The position numbers were made by a program, and so were the translations under genes. This document shows, piece after piece, positions 1 through 13,441 of a stretch of 64,000 bases of DNA. Under the pieces are notes generated by a model. That model saw only the letters and a program-made list of their open reading frames with translations. It did no database searches and had not been told where the DNA came from. This DNA is from Cercozoa sp. M6MM (lineage: Eukaryota > Endomyxa: Ascetosporea), in assembly GCA_040357565.1 (NCBI GenBank), contig JBDODJ010000035.1; one strand, written 5' to 3'. Each line of letters begins with the position of its first letter. The stretch's first letter is position 1.

Positions 1-1578
1 CGCCTCGACTGCCGGGCAGACCACCCACGTGCAGTGACTTGGTCGGGTAGCTGCGACCAGTCCAGGTGTCTGGTGCTTTACCTCTTACCTTGCCCTTTAC
101 CCCCTCCCCCCCCCTACCCCAGCTGCTAAACTATAGCTACCGAAGGACGAGTTGTCGCTGCGAAATCACGCGTGGCACTGTCTTGCCTGCCTGTGTCCAA
201 GGCAAGTCATCCCCTGTACAGAGTGAGTGATGGCTTCAAGTGTAGGTAGGTACCGAGTAGTTCTTCATGCGGAACCACAGCGGAAACAACAGCGTCACCG
301 TGGCCAACGGCAAGGCACGCACGCTACGCCGCCTGTGCAGATATACATGTAGGGAACGAGGTCAGGCAGGTAGGTAAGAAGGCAGGTAGGCGGAAAGCAA
401 GGAAGGCAGGTCAGGAAGTTAGATAGGAAGGGCATGAGTCGGGTAGATAAGGCGAGAAGGTCGGGTGGCGGGGTAAAGTGGATCCTACCATGAGGCACCC
501 TGCCGAGCCTCACTCTTGCCGGCAGAGATCGAGGTGCGGAACAATCGCATCAAGGAATCTACAGCTCGCTCCAGCGGTGACCTGTTGCATCCCATCCAGA
601 TAAACATGAGAACATAACAGGTGGCACACGAGGCCACAATTTGTTTGTACCGATAGCCAGCACTCGTGTCCTTCCTGCTCTCTCTGCACACAGTTGTCTC
701 TGGGGTGCTGGGTAGGTACACAGAAGTACAAGGTACCGATCGGCAGTATCGGCAGCGAAGGCACACTGCGTCAAATGACGCAACAACAATCGCATCACCG
801 GCAGCCACCAGTTACTGTTGCCTGACGGGTAGGGAGGTAGGGATGGGTAGGGTGGGGGGTCAAAGGGGAGTAAAGCTTCCCCCAGTACCGAGTGTGCGCG
901 CACCCTGCTCGACGTGCTTGTGGAACACGGCGACGGCCTCCTGTGCCGCAGTGAAGCACTCCTCAGCATCGCCTCTCGAACTGGCCAATGCAAGCTACAG
1001 GCACAACTCGACTAAACACCCTTTATGCCTAGCCATAGCAGCACGCTACAGTACCTGCACAATCTGACCGAACGGAGGCGGCAGTCGCACGATCAACTAC
1101 AGTGTGTTAAACAAGAGACTTACAACAGACACAAGCAGACACACTGAAAAGCAGAACATAGAGTGAGTACGTTGGGCATCTCGGAGGCGTGCTGCATGAG
1201 TTCCTGCAGCACGTGCGCGAAGTTGTCACCTGCCGTGCCTGCCTGCGCACTGGCTCTGCGCTCCAACAGCCGCTCGTACCTCACATTACACCGACATTAG
1301 GCAATACAAAAGGTACTGCTGAGCATCTATTCCAGGCGGCGAAGCAGCCGGCACACCTTTGCCCTGAGAGATCAATGCGCGCAACTGCTGCATCCGCGCG
1401 GACACGTCCATTGGGATGAATTGGATTGCTGTGCTTTTTCTGTCTAGTTCAGCTTATCAAATGCACTAAGTACACTCTACAACACACGCATACGACAGGG
1501 CACACCTAGTGGCACAGAAAGCGGCGTGTTGGGCTGCGGCTCATGCTTTGAGTCGGTAACGGGTTTAGGTTTCGACAT
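1..1578 (-). CDS. PCID2/Thp1-like PCI-domain protein, partial (3' end off window)
   Basis: Proteins of this family (PCID2, yeast Thp1; relative CSN12) are PCI-domain scaffolds; PCID2/Thp1 is a TREX-2 subunit coupling transcription to mRNA export. The start is placed at 1578 (MSKPKPVTDSKHEP). Downstream exons read ARMQQLRALISQGKGV (about 1400-1360), an exon about 1270-1180 with NFAHVLQELMQHA, and one about 970-890 with CFTAAQEAVAVFHKH. The diagnostic stretch NWWLPVMRLLLRHL (about 835-790) corresponds to NWALPVMYAVALDLR of PCID2. LERAVDSLMRLFRT (about 577-535) corresponds to the helix that follows it. The order of these blocks matches PCID2, but the N-terminus does not, and the winged-helix end is outside the window. 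It shares a roughly 280-bp upstream region with the USP gene. CSN12 is the main alternative. Exon joins are approximate. Confidence 0.6.
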
Positions 1579-1860
1579 TGACAATTCGCTCGAGTGACAA
1601 GAGCACTCACGGCACCACACTATACGTGAAACTCGCCTGAACTTTTAGCACTGCGAGGCACAAGAAAAACGTGGGAGTGTTTGGCAACACTGGGCAGCCA
1701 ATTTGTTACGATCGTCACACTTTCCCAGGTGGGAGGTGCTCGCTTACCTCGTGTCTGTCTTGTTCCAGTGAAGGCCAACGTTCCCCTGTGCAGTTGGACA
1801 GCAAGGGGTGCCAAAGACGCGGGAATCTTAGTTGTGTCTGTGTGCGGCCGTACGGGTCAA
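1579..1860. promoter_or_regulatory. Divergent promoter region, PCI gene / USP gene
   Basis: These 282 bp separate two start codons pointing away from each other and so must contain both 5' UTRs and promoters, unless there are non-coding first exons. I see no TATA box or other element I would name. Confidence 0.4.
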
Positions 1861-3878
1861 CATGGAGCACGTGCAGGCGCAGTTGCGCGACGCGCAGCAC
1901 ACGGGCGACCCGGAGAAGGCGGTGCGAAGTGTGAATGCAGCACGTGAGGCCATCCGCGCGGCTGTGAGTGGCTCGGTTGACCAGGGTCAGGTGGGCGGCG
2001 TGCTGCACGAGCTGGCATGTGTGCTGGATGACCTGCCGCAGCTGCGACTCGAGGCCACGCACGGCCAGGCGTCATCACAGGTCCACCCCCATTTACCCCC
2101 CCTGTTTACCCCCTGTTTACCTCCCTGTTTACCCTTTTAACCTCCAATCGCACTCTGTGTTTACCCCTGTTACTTCTCTTATCCGCATCCCTCTTGTGCA
2201 GGCCGCTCATGCCGGCGAATTGGAGGCACTGCAGGTCGCCAGTGCGGAACAACTGGCGAAAGGCGAGCACTACTGCGTGCGCCGACTGCAGCGTATCGAT
2301 GCACTGCTGTCGCATGATACTGCGTGCAGTGACCTGTGCGACCTGCTTACACCCAAGGTAGCTAGTTGCTTCCTTCCCCCTAACACCCCTGTGACCCCCT
2401 TGACACCCTTCCCGTAGACCTGGACGGAGGAGTCGGTGGCATCCATGAGCGGCGCCGTGGCCGTGCTGCATGTTGTGCACCGCCGCGTGCGTCGCAAGGT
2501 GCTGCTGTCGCGACTGCTACTGCCGCTGGCGCGACTGCTGGCCAGTCTGTGCCTGGCACAGGAGAGCGCACTCCGCCTCATAGAGCAGCTGTCGGTACAC
2601 ATGCTCCCTGTACTGTACCAGTGTACTGTACCAGTGTACTGTACGAATGTATACTGTACTAGTGTACTGTACCAGTGTACCGTACCAGTGTACCGTACCA
2701 GTGCACTGTACCAGTGTGCTGTCCCAGTGTACTGTCCCAGTGTACTGTCCCAGTGTACTGTACGAATGTATACTGTGCTAGTGTGCTGTACTAGTGTACT
2801 TTACTCATGTATACTGTACTAGCATGTATACTGTACTAGTGTACTGTACGAATATTAGTGTACTGTACTATTGTATACTGTATTGTATACTGTAGTAGTA
2901 TACTGAGTGTACCGACCGTTGTACTGCACAGGTACTGCGCGTGGCCTGGCAGCGTGGCACCGAGGTGCTGCGGGTCTGCCTGCTGGCCGCTGAGCACGAG
3001 CGCAGTCAGCGCCGGTCGTCGGAAGACTACGGCGCCCTTCTGCTGCCGCTGCTGCGCACCGTCGATGACACTGTGGTACGGGACACTGTACGGGACACTG
3101 TGGTACGGGGGTAGGATACGGGCTATGAGGTGAGGATACGGTGCTCTATGGTGGGGACAGGCGGACCTGCCGTCGCTGATGCACGCGTGGACGCGCTTGG
3201 AGACAGCGCTGACTCGTCGACTGCTGCAGTGCGACAGCGTCACTCTGCGTGCCTCGGCACTCGCCCTCCTGGCCGACGCCCTCGCTCTTGTGCGCCGATA
3301 CGACCGCTTTCGACTCGCTCGCGCACTCGCTGTACTCACCCCCCCCCGAGATGCCTCTGCTTTTATTTGTGCTTGTAGCTTTATACATTTACTGAGCCCT
3401 ACTGGTGTGCATATACCTATATACTCATACCTATATACCTATACCTTTACCTATACATATTCCTATACCTCTACCTCTACCTCTACCTCTACCTCTACCT
3501 GTACACGTATACCGATCCACCTATACTTTTATACACATGTACCTTTTCGCCCTCCCCCATGATCTTCATGTACAGGAGAACGTGAGGCAGCGAGTGCGCG
3601 ACCTGATGCTGCGACGAGCGCACGCACAGATGCACGCGCACGTGCGCGAGGTGTTTGCCTTCATGGTAAGTCCTGTGTACTGAAGAGGGCGTGTCTGTGT
3701 ATACTTAAGGCTGCTGTCTGTGACTACAGGCCAAGGAACGAGCCGATGCGAGCGACATACGGGCTCTGTGGACGGCCTGCGTAGCCGCCGACGCCGAGGC
3801 GGACGCGCGGCGGCCCTTGCTGGCCGAGGCACTGCGCTCCAAGGCGTACGACCCGCTGTCCATTGCGTCCTTCCTGGT

Positions 3879-3922
<44 letters not shown>

Positions 3923-4022
3923 NNNNNNNNNNNNNNNNNNNNNNNNNNNNNNNNNNNNNNNNNNNNNNNNNNNNNNNNNNNNNNNNNNNNNNNNNNNNNN
4001 NNNNNNNNNNNNNNNNNNNNNN

Positions 4023-4070
<48 letters not shown>

Positions 4071-7000
4071 TGGCATGTGTCATTGGCGTGTGTGACACAT
4101 GCCAAGTGACTGACGGTATCTGGGGGGGGGGGGGCGATAACTAGGACGGTGTGCCACGTGCGCAGACGCAGAGCAAGGTGATGGAACTGCCGCGCAGTGC
4201 CAACTCGGCGCGACTGCTGTGCACCGTGGCACGTGCGCTGCTGCAGCGAGGCGATCCCAGCGTGCCACGTGGCACCGAGCAGATCATCAACCGCGTGGCC
4301 ACGTGGTCACTTCAGGTACCACATGCACACGATCATGGGTCACTGGTGTCACTTGGGTCACTGAGAGACGGTGTGAGTGTGCAGTGGCCCAACGACGGTG
4401 ACGACGGTCCGCGTGCGTGCGCCTCGTTGCTGCGCGAGCTGCCGCGCCTGCTGCCCGAGACGTCGCTGCTGCCGCTGCTGCGCACGTGTCTGCGGCCGTG
4501 GTTGCCGTCACTCTTCCAGAGGTACACTCTCCCAGGGTACACGGAGGGGGCGGGAACTAGGGGCTAGGAGGCAAGGGGCTAGGAAGCAACACGTGTCTGT
4601 GCAGGCCGTCGCACCTGAAGCTGCTGACGCAGGTGCTGGAGTCGCTGCGCGCACGTGACCTGAACGACGGTGAGTCACATGGGCACAGTCGCGTGGCTAC
4701 GCTGCTCAAGTCGCTGGTGCCACCGTCGACGGTAACATCATCGGTGGCATCATCGGTGGCATCATCGGTGCCACCGCCAGTGTCACCGTCGGTGACTGCA
4801 GGGTCACCGTCGGCATCAGCGACCGCGGTCTCGTCCGCCGGGTCGGCTTGGGGCACCGGCAGGCCCAAGTCGGCCGCGTGGCTGCGCGCGCACTGCGTCG
4901 CCTCGCTCACGCGGCACGCCGCCTCACTGCACCGATTCCTCGACCTCGACGGCGACGCCGTGGACGCCAAGGTGCCGCTTTACCCCCATTTACCCCCCTA
5001 TTATTCCCCTATTATCCCCCTATTAATCCCCTATTAATCCCCCTATTAATCCCGCTATTAATCCCTATTTATCCCCCCATTAATCCCCCTATTTATCCCG
5101 CCATTTATCCCCATCTATCCCTCTATTTACACCCATATTTATCCCCTATTTAGTCCCTATTTACCCCATATTTATCCCCTATATAGTCCCTATTTACACC
5201 CGTATTTACCTGCCGATTTACCCCTATTTAGTCCCATCTTACTCCCCTATCTACCTCTCTCTATCCTCCTCTTTATCCCCTGACGCCCTATGGCAGATGC
5301 GGCAGGAGGCGCAGACGCAGGGCGAGTCGGTGCAGCGACTGGTGTCTCTGCACCTGCGACTGCTGCGGCAGCACTCGTCTCTCCCGCTGTCTGACAACGA
5401 CGCCTGCCAGCTGCTGCATGCTGCTGCACAGGTGCGGCCTTTACCCCTGTTTACCCCCCTCCCGTTTTAACCCCCTGTTTACCCCCGTGTTTACCCCTAT
5501 TTACCCCCCCCCCCTGTGTGCAGCTGCTATGTGCGCCAGAGTTTCTATCGTCGGCAGTGTCAGTGCGCAGTGCGATCCTCGACTTTCTGTGTACGCTCCA
5601 TCTCATCAGGGGGGGGGGGGGGTGTATAAGGGTATGGGTATTGGAGTATTGGGTATGGGGGCATAGGGGTATGGGTATAGGGGTATAGGAGTATAGGTCA
5701 TAGGGGTAAAAGGGTATGTGTGTGTGCAGCCGACGAGTACGCGCAGGCACACGCGGCGGTGCAGGTGCCGGTGCAGCCTGCTGCCGACGGTGCCGACAGC
5801 AGCTGTCTCAGCCGAGTGGCCTGTGAGGCACTCGAGGTGCTCATGCTCGCCGTGGATGTGCAGTCGCCCAACGACCCTGCTATTGAGGTAGCCTGTTACT
5901 TCCCTGTTACTCCCATCTTACCCCGTCTTACTCCCCGTCTCACCCCCATCTTACCCCCCCCCCCGTCTCACCCCTCTTAACCTTCTCTTCCCCCATCTTA
6001 CCCTCGCCCCGACAGGACATGAAAGCGGCCTTTCTGGACGAAGCGGCATGGCGACTGTTCCAGCGTTGCTTCATCACTCGCAATAGGTATTACCCCCTCC
6101 CTCATTGCCCCCAGTGCCCCCATTGCCCCCATTGCCCCATTGCCCCATTGCCCCATTGCCCCATTGCCCCCATTGCCCCCATTGCGCCCATTGCCCACAG
6201 TGTGCCCTCTGATTTACCCCCCCCCCGTGTAGACTGGACAACACGCTGCGTGTGCAGCACCAGCGTCTGCAGCTCGTAGTGCTGGACGAGGGCGACGGTG
6301 CGGCGACGGTGCCGACCGGGTGGGACAAACTGCTGGCCGTGGCCGTGACCTGCGACACGGACGGTGTGGCACGTGCTGCCTCCGACCTCGTGGCGCGCCT
6401 CGTGCGTCAGTCGCCTCTGCGTGCCTTCAGTGCCACTGGTACGCACTGTCCCCATTGATTCCTACTGGTCCTTATTGATCCCTACTGGTCCCACTGGTCC
6501 CAATTGATCCCTACTGGTCCATCTCGGCTCAGGCGGACGGGACGCACTGGTGGTGTCGCTGCTGCGGTCGCTGCAGGCGCTGCTGGGCGACGTGGTGGCG
6601 GCCGGACAGCTGCACCGGCCCGAGCAGCGACGACTGGCGACTCGCGCGGCCGCTCTGCTGCGCCACGTGGTGCTGGCACGTGTGCCCTCACTGAGACAGC
6701 ACATGACCACTCAGGGCTTCCAGCGCTGGCGACTCTGGTCGCACGAGTCGGCTAGACTCTGCGAGTCGCCGCTCGCCGAGTCCTCCGCGCGGACGCTACC
6801 CGGACACCTGTCCTTCGCCACTGCTGCTGTACACCCTTGTGTCTCACGTGCTATCGTGCTCACGTGCTACCGTGCCCACGTGCTACCGTGCCCACGTGCG
6901 CAGGTCATGCCGGACGAGATGGCCGACCCGTGCCTGCGCGAACTGGTGTCGTCGAATCTCTCGCTGCCGCGCAGTGCCACCGTGGCCGACCTGCGTGCGA

Positions 7001-10000
7001 GGTTTTTACCCCCCCCCATCTTGCCCCCATCTTGCCCCCATCTTGCCCCCCATCTCACCCCACCTTGCCCCTATCTTACCCCCTGTTACCCTCCCTCCAG
7101 TGCTGCGAGGTACCTCGGCGTGCCTCCCGACAGCGTGCGTCTGGCCATCCGCGCGGCCGACTGTGCCGCCGATGCCTACGACCAGCCTGTCAGTCTGACC
7201 ACAAGTGCCACTGGCGACGACAGTCCTGTCGGTACCACAGGTACTACGGGTACAGGTACTAGAGGTGCAGGTACTAGAGGTACAGGTACTGCAGGCACCT
7301 GGCGTCCCGTCGAGGGCAGCGAGTGCCTGCCGCTCGCCATGTTCCTGCGCGCACCTGTGCCGTCCGAGGCGCACGTGCTCGTATGGCCGGTAGAACCCTC
7401 TCTCTCTCTGTGGCTGATCTCTCTGTGTGACTGGACTGACTGGTGTGATCAACTGACGGTGTGACTGACTGACTGGTGTGACCAACTGACGGTGTGACTG
7501 ACAGGTGCACGAGTGCGACACGGCCGACGAGAGCGAGAGCGCGGAGACGCAGCTGCTGGCCAAAACGCCGCCCGAGCTCTGGCTGCCCGAGGACCTGTGT
7601 GTTTTACCCCCTGTTTACCCCCCCCCCCATTTACCCCCTATTTACCCCTCTGTTTACCCCCCTGTTTACCCCCATCTTTACCCCTCTTTCCTTCCTGTTT
7701 TCCTCCCTGTTTACCCCCCTCCTCCCGGGCAGTGCCCCGCCAGTGACGCCGTCCTTCGTGGCCTGGAAGTCGCTGCTGTCGCCGCAGGAGCAGCAGCTGC
7801 TCTTCACATGGACTGCGCCGCTCGCCTGGCTCTCGCCCGACCTGGCTGGTGGCTTTACCCCTCCCCCTGTCCCCCTGTTCACCCCCCTATCCCCCTGTTC
7901 ACCCCCTATCCCCCAGTTTACCCCCCCAGTGACCCCCCCCCCCCCCCGGGACAGAGCTGGCGCTGGTGCTGCAGTACCGCGAGGGAGCGCCGGCACTGAC
8001 GACGTCGGAGGACACGGCGTCGCAGTCCAGTACGGACGATGCCGTCGGTCAGTACACGGTCCAGATGGACGGCGAGACGGTCCGTATGTACGACCTGGAG
8101 GACAGCAGTAGCCAGGAGGACGAGTGCTCGGACGCGTCCGCCGAGTCGTCCGAGTGGGACGACGGCGCCTACTTCTCGGACACCGAGTCGGACGCGCTGT
8201 CGGAAGCGGCCTCCTCCGACGACGACGATGACTGGTACCAGCGCACGTGGGTCTCACTGGGACACGTGGGTCTCACTGGGACACGTGGGTCTCACTGGGA
8301 CACGTGGGTCTCACTGGTGGGTTCCACTGGGCACGTGTGCCACTGGACAGGCCGCAAGGCCGACTGGGCGCCGAGTGGCCGCGGCTGCAGGACGACGCCG
8401 TCGACGTGTCCGCGCTGACGCCGCTGCTGTCCGCGTGGAGCGATGCGCCGCTGCACCTGGCGCTGGCGCTGGAGCGACTGCTGCTGCGCCGACTGCACGC
8501 GCGCCAGCTGCGCCACCTCGCTCTCCGACGGCGCAGGTGCTACCCCATGCCCTAATATCCCATGTGTATACCCTACCCATGTACCCCTACCCTATGTACC
8601 CCTACCCTATGTACCCCTACCCTATGTACCCCTACCCTCTGTACCCCATGTACCCCTACCCTATGCACCCCTACTCCATGTACCCCACCCTCAGAGGCAA
8701 ACGTCGCGGACGGTCACCGGCGTATGCGCGGCCCAGCAGCGGCGGCGGCGTGGTGACGCGCGCGCAGCGGCGGCGTGCCTCGGCGTCGCTGGCGCTGCTG
8801 GCCGCCGTGGCCGTGCCCTTCGCGCAGTCGCTGCGGCAGCGCGTCGCTGCGGCCGACGGTGTGTTTTACCCCCCTGTTTACCCCCCTCCCCCGTTTACCC
8901 CCCCCCCCCCCGTTTCCCCCTGCAGGCGACCTGGCGGCAGTGACCGCGCTGGTGAACGACGGCGACTGCAGCCGTGCGCGCGGACTGCACCAGCTGCTGG
9001 CGGTGGCACAGGCACTGCGCGCTCTGGCACAGGACGCCGTGCGTGTCACCGTGACTACCAGTGGTATCAGTGGTGGTATCAGTAGTGGTATCACCACTGG
9101 TGGTACCACTGGTACCGAGTCGCAGCAGCAGCACCGTCTCCTTCTGCCGTCGTCGGACCTGCCGACACTGGATGAACTGTTGCGCACGGTACCCTGTCTT
9201 ACGGGGGGGGGGGGGTAACACGTGTGTGCACGTGTGGACACGTGGGCACGGTGCAGGTGTTCCGCATGGCACTGGCCGTGGTTGATCTGGGCGGGCAGGA
9301 CGGTGCCGCCGTGGACGAAGTGATCTACCGCACCGGCATGGCCACGGTGGTTCGCTGCGGCGCCTCGCTGCTGCTGGCACGTGCGGCACCGTGGCAGCCG
9401 GAGGAGCAGGCACAGGGGGGTAAAAAGCAGACGCAACTGCTGGCAGACGTGGCAGGCGACTACGCGCGGCTGCTGGCGGCGCTGCTGCACGACGAGACAC
9501 GCGCCGCACTGCAGCACTCGGCTCTGCTGTCGCTGCGCACCTTGGTAGCTTGCCCTCCAGTTGGCACGTGTGCTCCAGTCCAGTGAGCCAGTTAGTGATC
9601 CCACTGGGCACATGTGAGCAGGCCAGAGTGAAGTCACGTGGCGCCAGTGGTATGCACCATGCCTTGGTGGAGACACTGGCGTCCTACCTGACCACTGCCG
9701 ATGACACCGAGGACGACGAGGCCTTTGACGGACAGGACACCATCTTCGAGGCACTCTCGGCCTTCTTGCCGCTGCTGTCGGCGCTGCCGCGGTGCGTTTT
9801 TNNNNNNNNNNNNNNNNNNNNNNNNNNNNNNNNNNNNNNNNNNNNNNNNNNNNNNNNNNNNNNNNNNNNNNNNNNNNNNNNNNNNNNNNNNNNNNNNNNN
9901 NCGTTTACTCCCCTGTTTACCCCCTAACTCCCCGGGCAGGTGCGGCCGGAACTGCTAGGCGGCGACAATGCACTAAACTGCGAGCAGTGCGGTACCTCTG

Positions 10001-13000
10001 TATGTACATAGGGGGGATAGTACAGATGGACCGGTGTGCATGTGTACAAATGGTGTGTACAAATGGACAGGTGTGAAGCGAGACACGACACGGCGCTCCT
10101 CGATGCTCGAGCTGCCGGACACGCTGCTCATCACGCTGAAGCGATTCGACTTTGATCTGCACACGCTGCGTCGTCGCAAGATACAGCAAAGGTAGACTAC
10201 ATCTTACCCCCCCCCATACCCCATCTTTCTCCCCATCTTGTCCCCTTGTATACCCCCTATATACCCCATCTTGCCCCCCCTTGATGATTAGGTTCCCTTT
10301 CCCTCACGCACTGGACATGGCGGAGTTCGCGTTTGGTTCGTCGGCACGTGGCGCGGCACGTGCGCAACTGGACGGTTTGGTATGTGTGGCACACAGCACA
10401 GTGCGAGTGACTGAGTGGGACGCTCTGATCACTGTGGGTTGGCACGTGTGCGCATCAGCAGGTGCAGTACGAGCGCGGCGACTACGAGTACGAGTGTGTG
10501 GGCGTGGTGGTGCACAAGGGCGGCGCCGACTCGGGCCACTACTTCTCGCTGCTGCGCGCACGTGCGCCGGGTCCACTGGAGGACGGTGACGTTGATGTCT
10601 TCCAGGTGGAGTGTCTCCTTGATCTCTCTCAGGGGAAGGGTACTTGGTGTGCGCGTGTGTGTGTGCACGTGCGTGTGTGTGTGCACGTGCATGTGTGTGT
10701 GTGTGTGTGTGTACAGGGCACTCAGGAGGAGCGGTACGACTGGTCGAAGGCACGTGGCCAGTGGTTCGAGTTCAACGACCGCGACGTGCGGCCGCTGCCG
10801 TCGGCGGCTCTGGTGCCTCGCCTCAGCTTCGGCGGCGGCGGCGACGGCGGCGATCAGTCCCAGTCGGCCTACGTCCTCGTGTACCAGCGCCGCCGGCCGC
10901 GCTCGTCGCTGCTGCCGCTGCACGTGCCCAGTGACAGTGCCCACGTGCCCAGTGGCAGTGACCACGTGCCCAGTGACCACGTGTCCACTGGCACTGCCCA
11001 CGTGTCCACTGGTCACACGGACCGACTGGTGCTGGCGCCGCACCTGCGCGACGAGTGGCGCCGCATCCGCGCGGACAACGACTCGCTCGTGCAACGCGCC
11101 AAGCTGGGCAACCTGGAGGTGTGTCCTCCTTGACCCGCTTTACCCTCCCCCCCCATCCCCTTTACCCCCATCCCCTTTACCCTCCACCTCCTTTACCCCC
11201 ACCCGCCCCCAGATGGCCAACTTCGTGGCCGCCATGGCTGAGCGAATCCGTCGACGCGTGGCACAGGAGACACAAGAGAAGGGGACCCATCAGCGGACAC
11301 AACAGGGGACACAACAGGGGACGCATCAGGGGACACAACGGACAGGACTGTCGGCCGGCCTGGTGCATGCGTTCGGCACGTGGTTCGACCTGTTCGTTCG
11401 TGTGACGGTGCGGTACGGCGGCACTGATCGCACCGGCACTGATCGCAGAGTGCAGGACGGTGTCACTGGCACTGATCGCAGAGTGCAGGACGGTGTCACT
11501 GGCACTGATCGCACTGACGGTGACACGTGCCAGGCCATGTGCCGACTGGCCGAGCACGTGGTCGGCGTGTCGTCGCAAGCGGCGCGACTTGTGCTGCGCC
11601 GACTGCTCGAGTCGGCCGACGGTCTCGGTATGCCCCTGTGTCCTGTCTGTCCATCTGTCCTGCCCATCTGACCTGCCCATCTGACCTGTCCGTGTGTACC
11701 TGTTCTGTCTGTACACCTGGGTCCATCTGGACAGACCTGGACAAAACCAGCGATCCGGCCACTCTGCTGACGCAGATGGTCGTCGAGGCGCCGCGTGAAT
11801 CCGTGTGTTTTACCCCCCTGCTTACCCCCTGTTTACCGCCCTGTTCACCCCCCTTAGGTGCGTCGGTTCTTCGCGTCGCTGGTGGTGCGATGCAGCGTCC
11901 GCGCGGACGGTTCGCTGGACCGACGACGGTGTCTGCGCACGTGCGCGACGGTGCTGCGACGGCAGTTTTTGCAGCGACACCTGCGCTCGCTGGCGCCGCT
12001 GGACGGTGTGCACAGGGTACCTACCTTGTCCTACTTGTACAGTCCTACCTGGCCTGTCTATCTGGCCTGTCTATCTGGCCTGTCTATCTGGCCTGTCCAT
12101 ATGTACCCCTGTGTGCGTGCGTGTGTCCGTGTGGACAGGTGCAGTGTGCCACGCAGCTGCTGGACACGATCGGCCAGCTGCTGGACAGCGAGGACGACGG
12201 CCCCGTGGCGCGCGACGTCGCCACGCAAGTGCTGGCCACGCTGCAGGACATCCTGATGGTACTTTACCCCCCCCCCCCACTCCTCCCTACCCCTTTACCC
12301 CTACCCATTTACCCTATCCCTTGAGCCCTACCCCCTTTACCCTATCCCCTTAATCCTATCCCCTTTACCCCCTTTACCCTATCCCCTTAACCCGTACCCC
12401 CTTTACCCTATCCCCTTAACCCCTATCCCCTTTACCCTATCCCCTTAACCCCTACCCCCAGGAACTGCGTCGCATCGCGCCGCATGCAGCGTTGGCGGCG
12501 GCGACGTCGGCTCGCGCGTGTCCGAGTCTGCGCGTGGGCCTGACGCCGGTGGTGCGACTGCTGCGGCAGCGCAGTGTGGCCGCCGTGGTGGCCGACTTGG
12601 ATGCCACGGCCGCACTGCGACTGGCCACGGCACTGGCCACGGCGCCTGTCCTCAGTGCCGCCGACTTTGACGCCAGCACGCAGCGCGACCTGGTGCGCAT
12701 TTATACTCCCATCTTACCCATCTTGGTCCCATCTTACCCCCACATTGGCCTCCATCTTACTCCCATCTTACCCCTCTCTGAGCCCACCCTGACCCTCACA
12801 CCCACAGGTGAACGACGCCGTAACTCTGGCGCTCGATAGTGGTCGACTGGACGACCTGGTGCGCGAGGTGTGTCGCCACCTGCTGCTGCAGGCCGACTTT
12901 GATGGCGCTGTGCCTCTGCTGGCTGTGTTGGTAGCTTTACTCCCTTACTCTTATTCTCCAGTTACCCCCTCTTCCCTCCCCCCACCCACAGTACCGAGCA

Positions 13001-13394
13001 GCCACCGTGCGCGTCTCTGTCGCCGTCGATATTGTGTGTGCCCTTGTGGAGGTGCCCTAGCTGTCTAGTCTACACTATATATCTTTATATTTGTTTTTAT
13101 ATCGATAGATGTATAGATGTGTATCTACAGTATTTGTAGATATACTTTATATGATAGACGTATGTGCAATGTGTATGTATAGGCCGCACTGCCGACGTCG
13201 AACCTGGTGTCGCACCGACTGCGCCTGGTGCTGCTGCAGTGTATCAGCAGCGTCGTGCAGCTGCGCGACGTGGCGGCCTCGCTGCCACCGGCCACGGTGA
13301 CTGCCTTGTCCTCGCTGCTCGACTGGCTCACCGCCGCCCTGCAGGGACAGCCCAAGTCCTCGGTAGTCTTCTCTATCTACCCAGCTGTCTATCA

Positions 13395-13441
<47 letters not shown>

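Noticed and set aside
3864..4144. Thr/His or Cys/Val repeat proteins read across CA/GT repeats and N runs
   Set aside because: Translations of microsatellites and gap placeholders in introns.
7006..7563. Long open frames antisense to the USP gene (also 8714-9754, minus)
   Set aside because: They run through introns and repeats of a gene supported on the other strand. Their openness follows from GC-rich codons and simple repeats.
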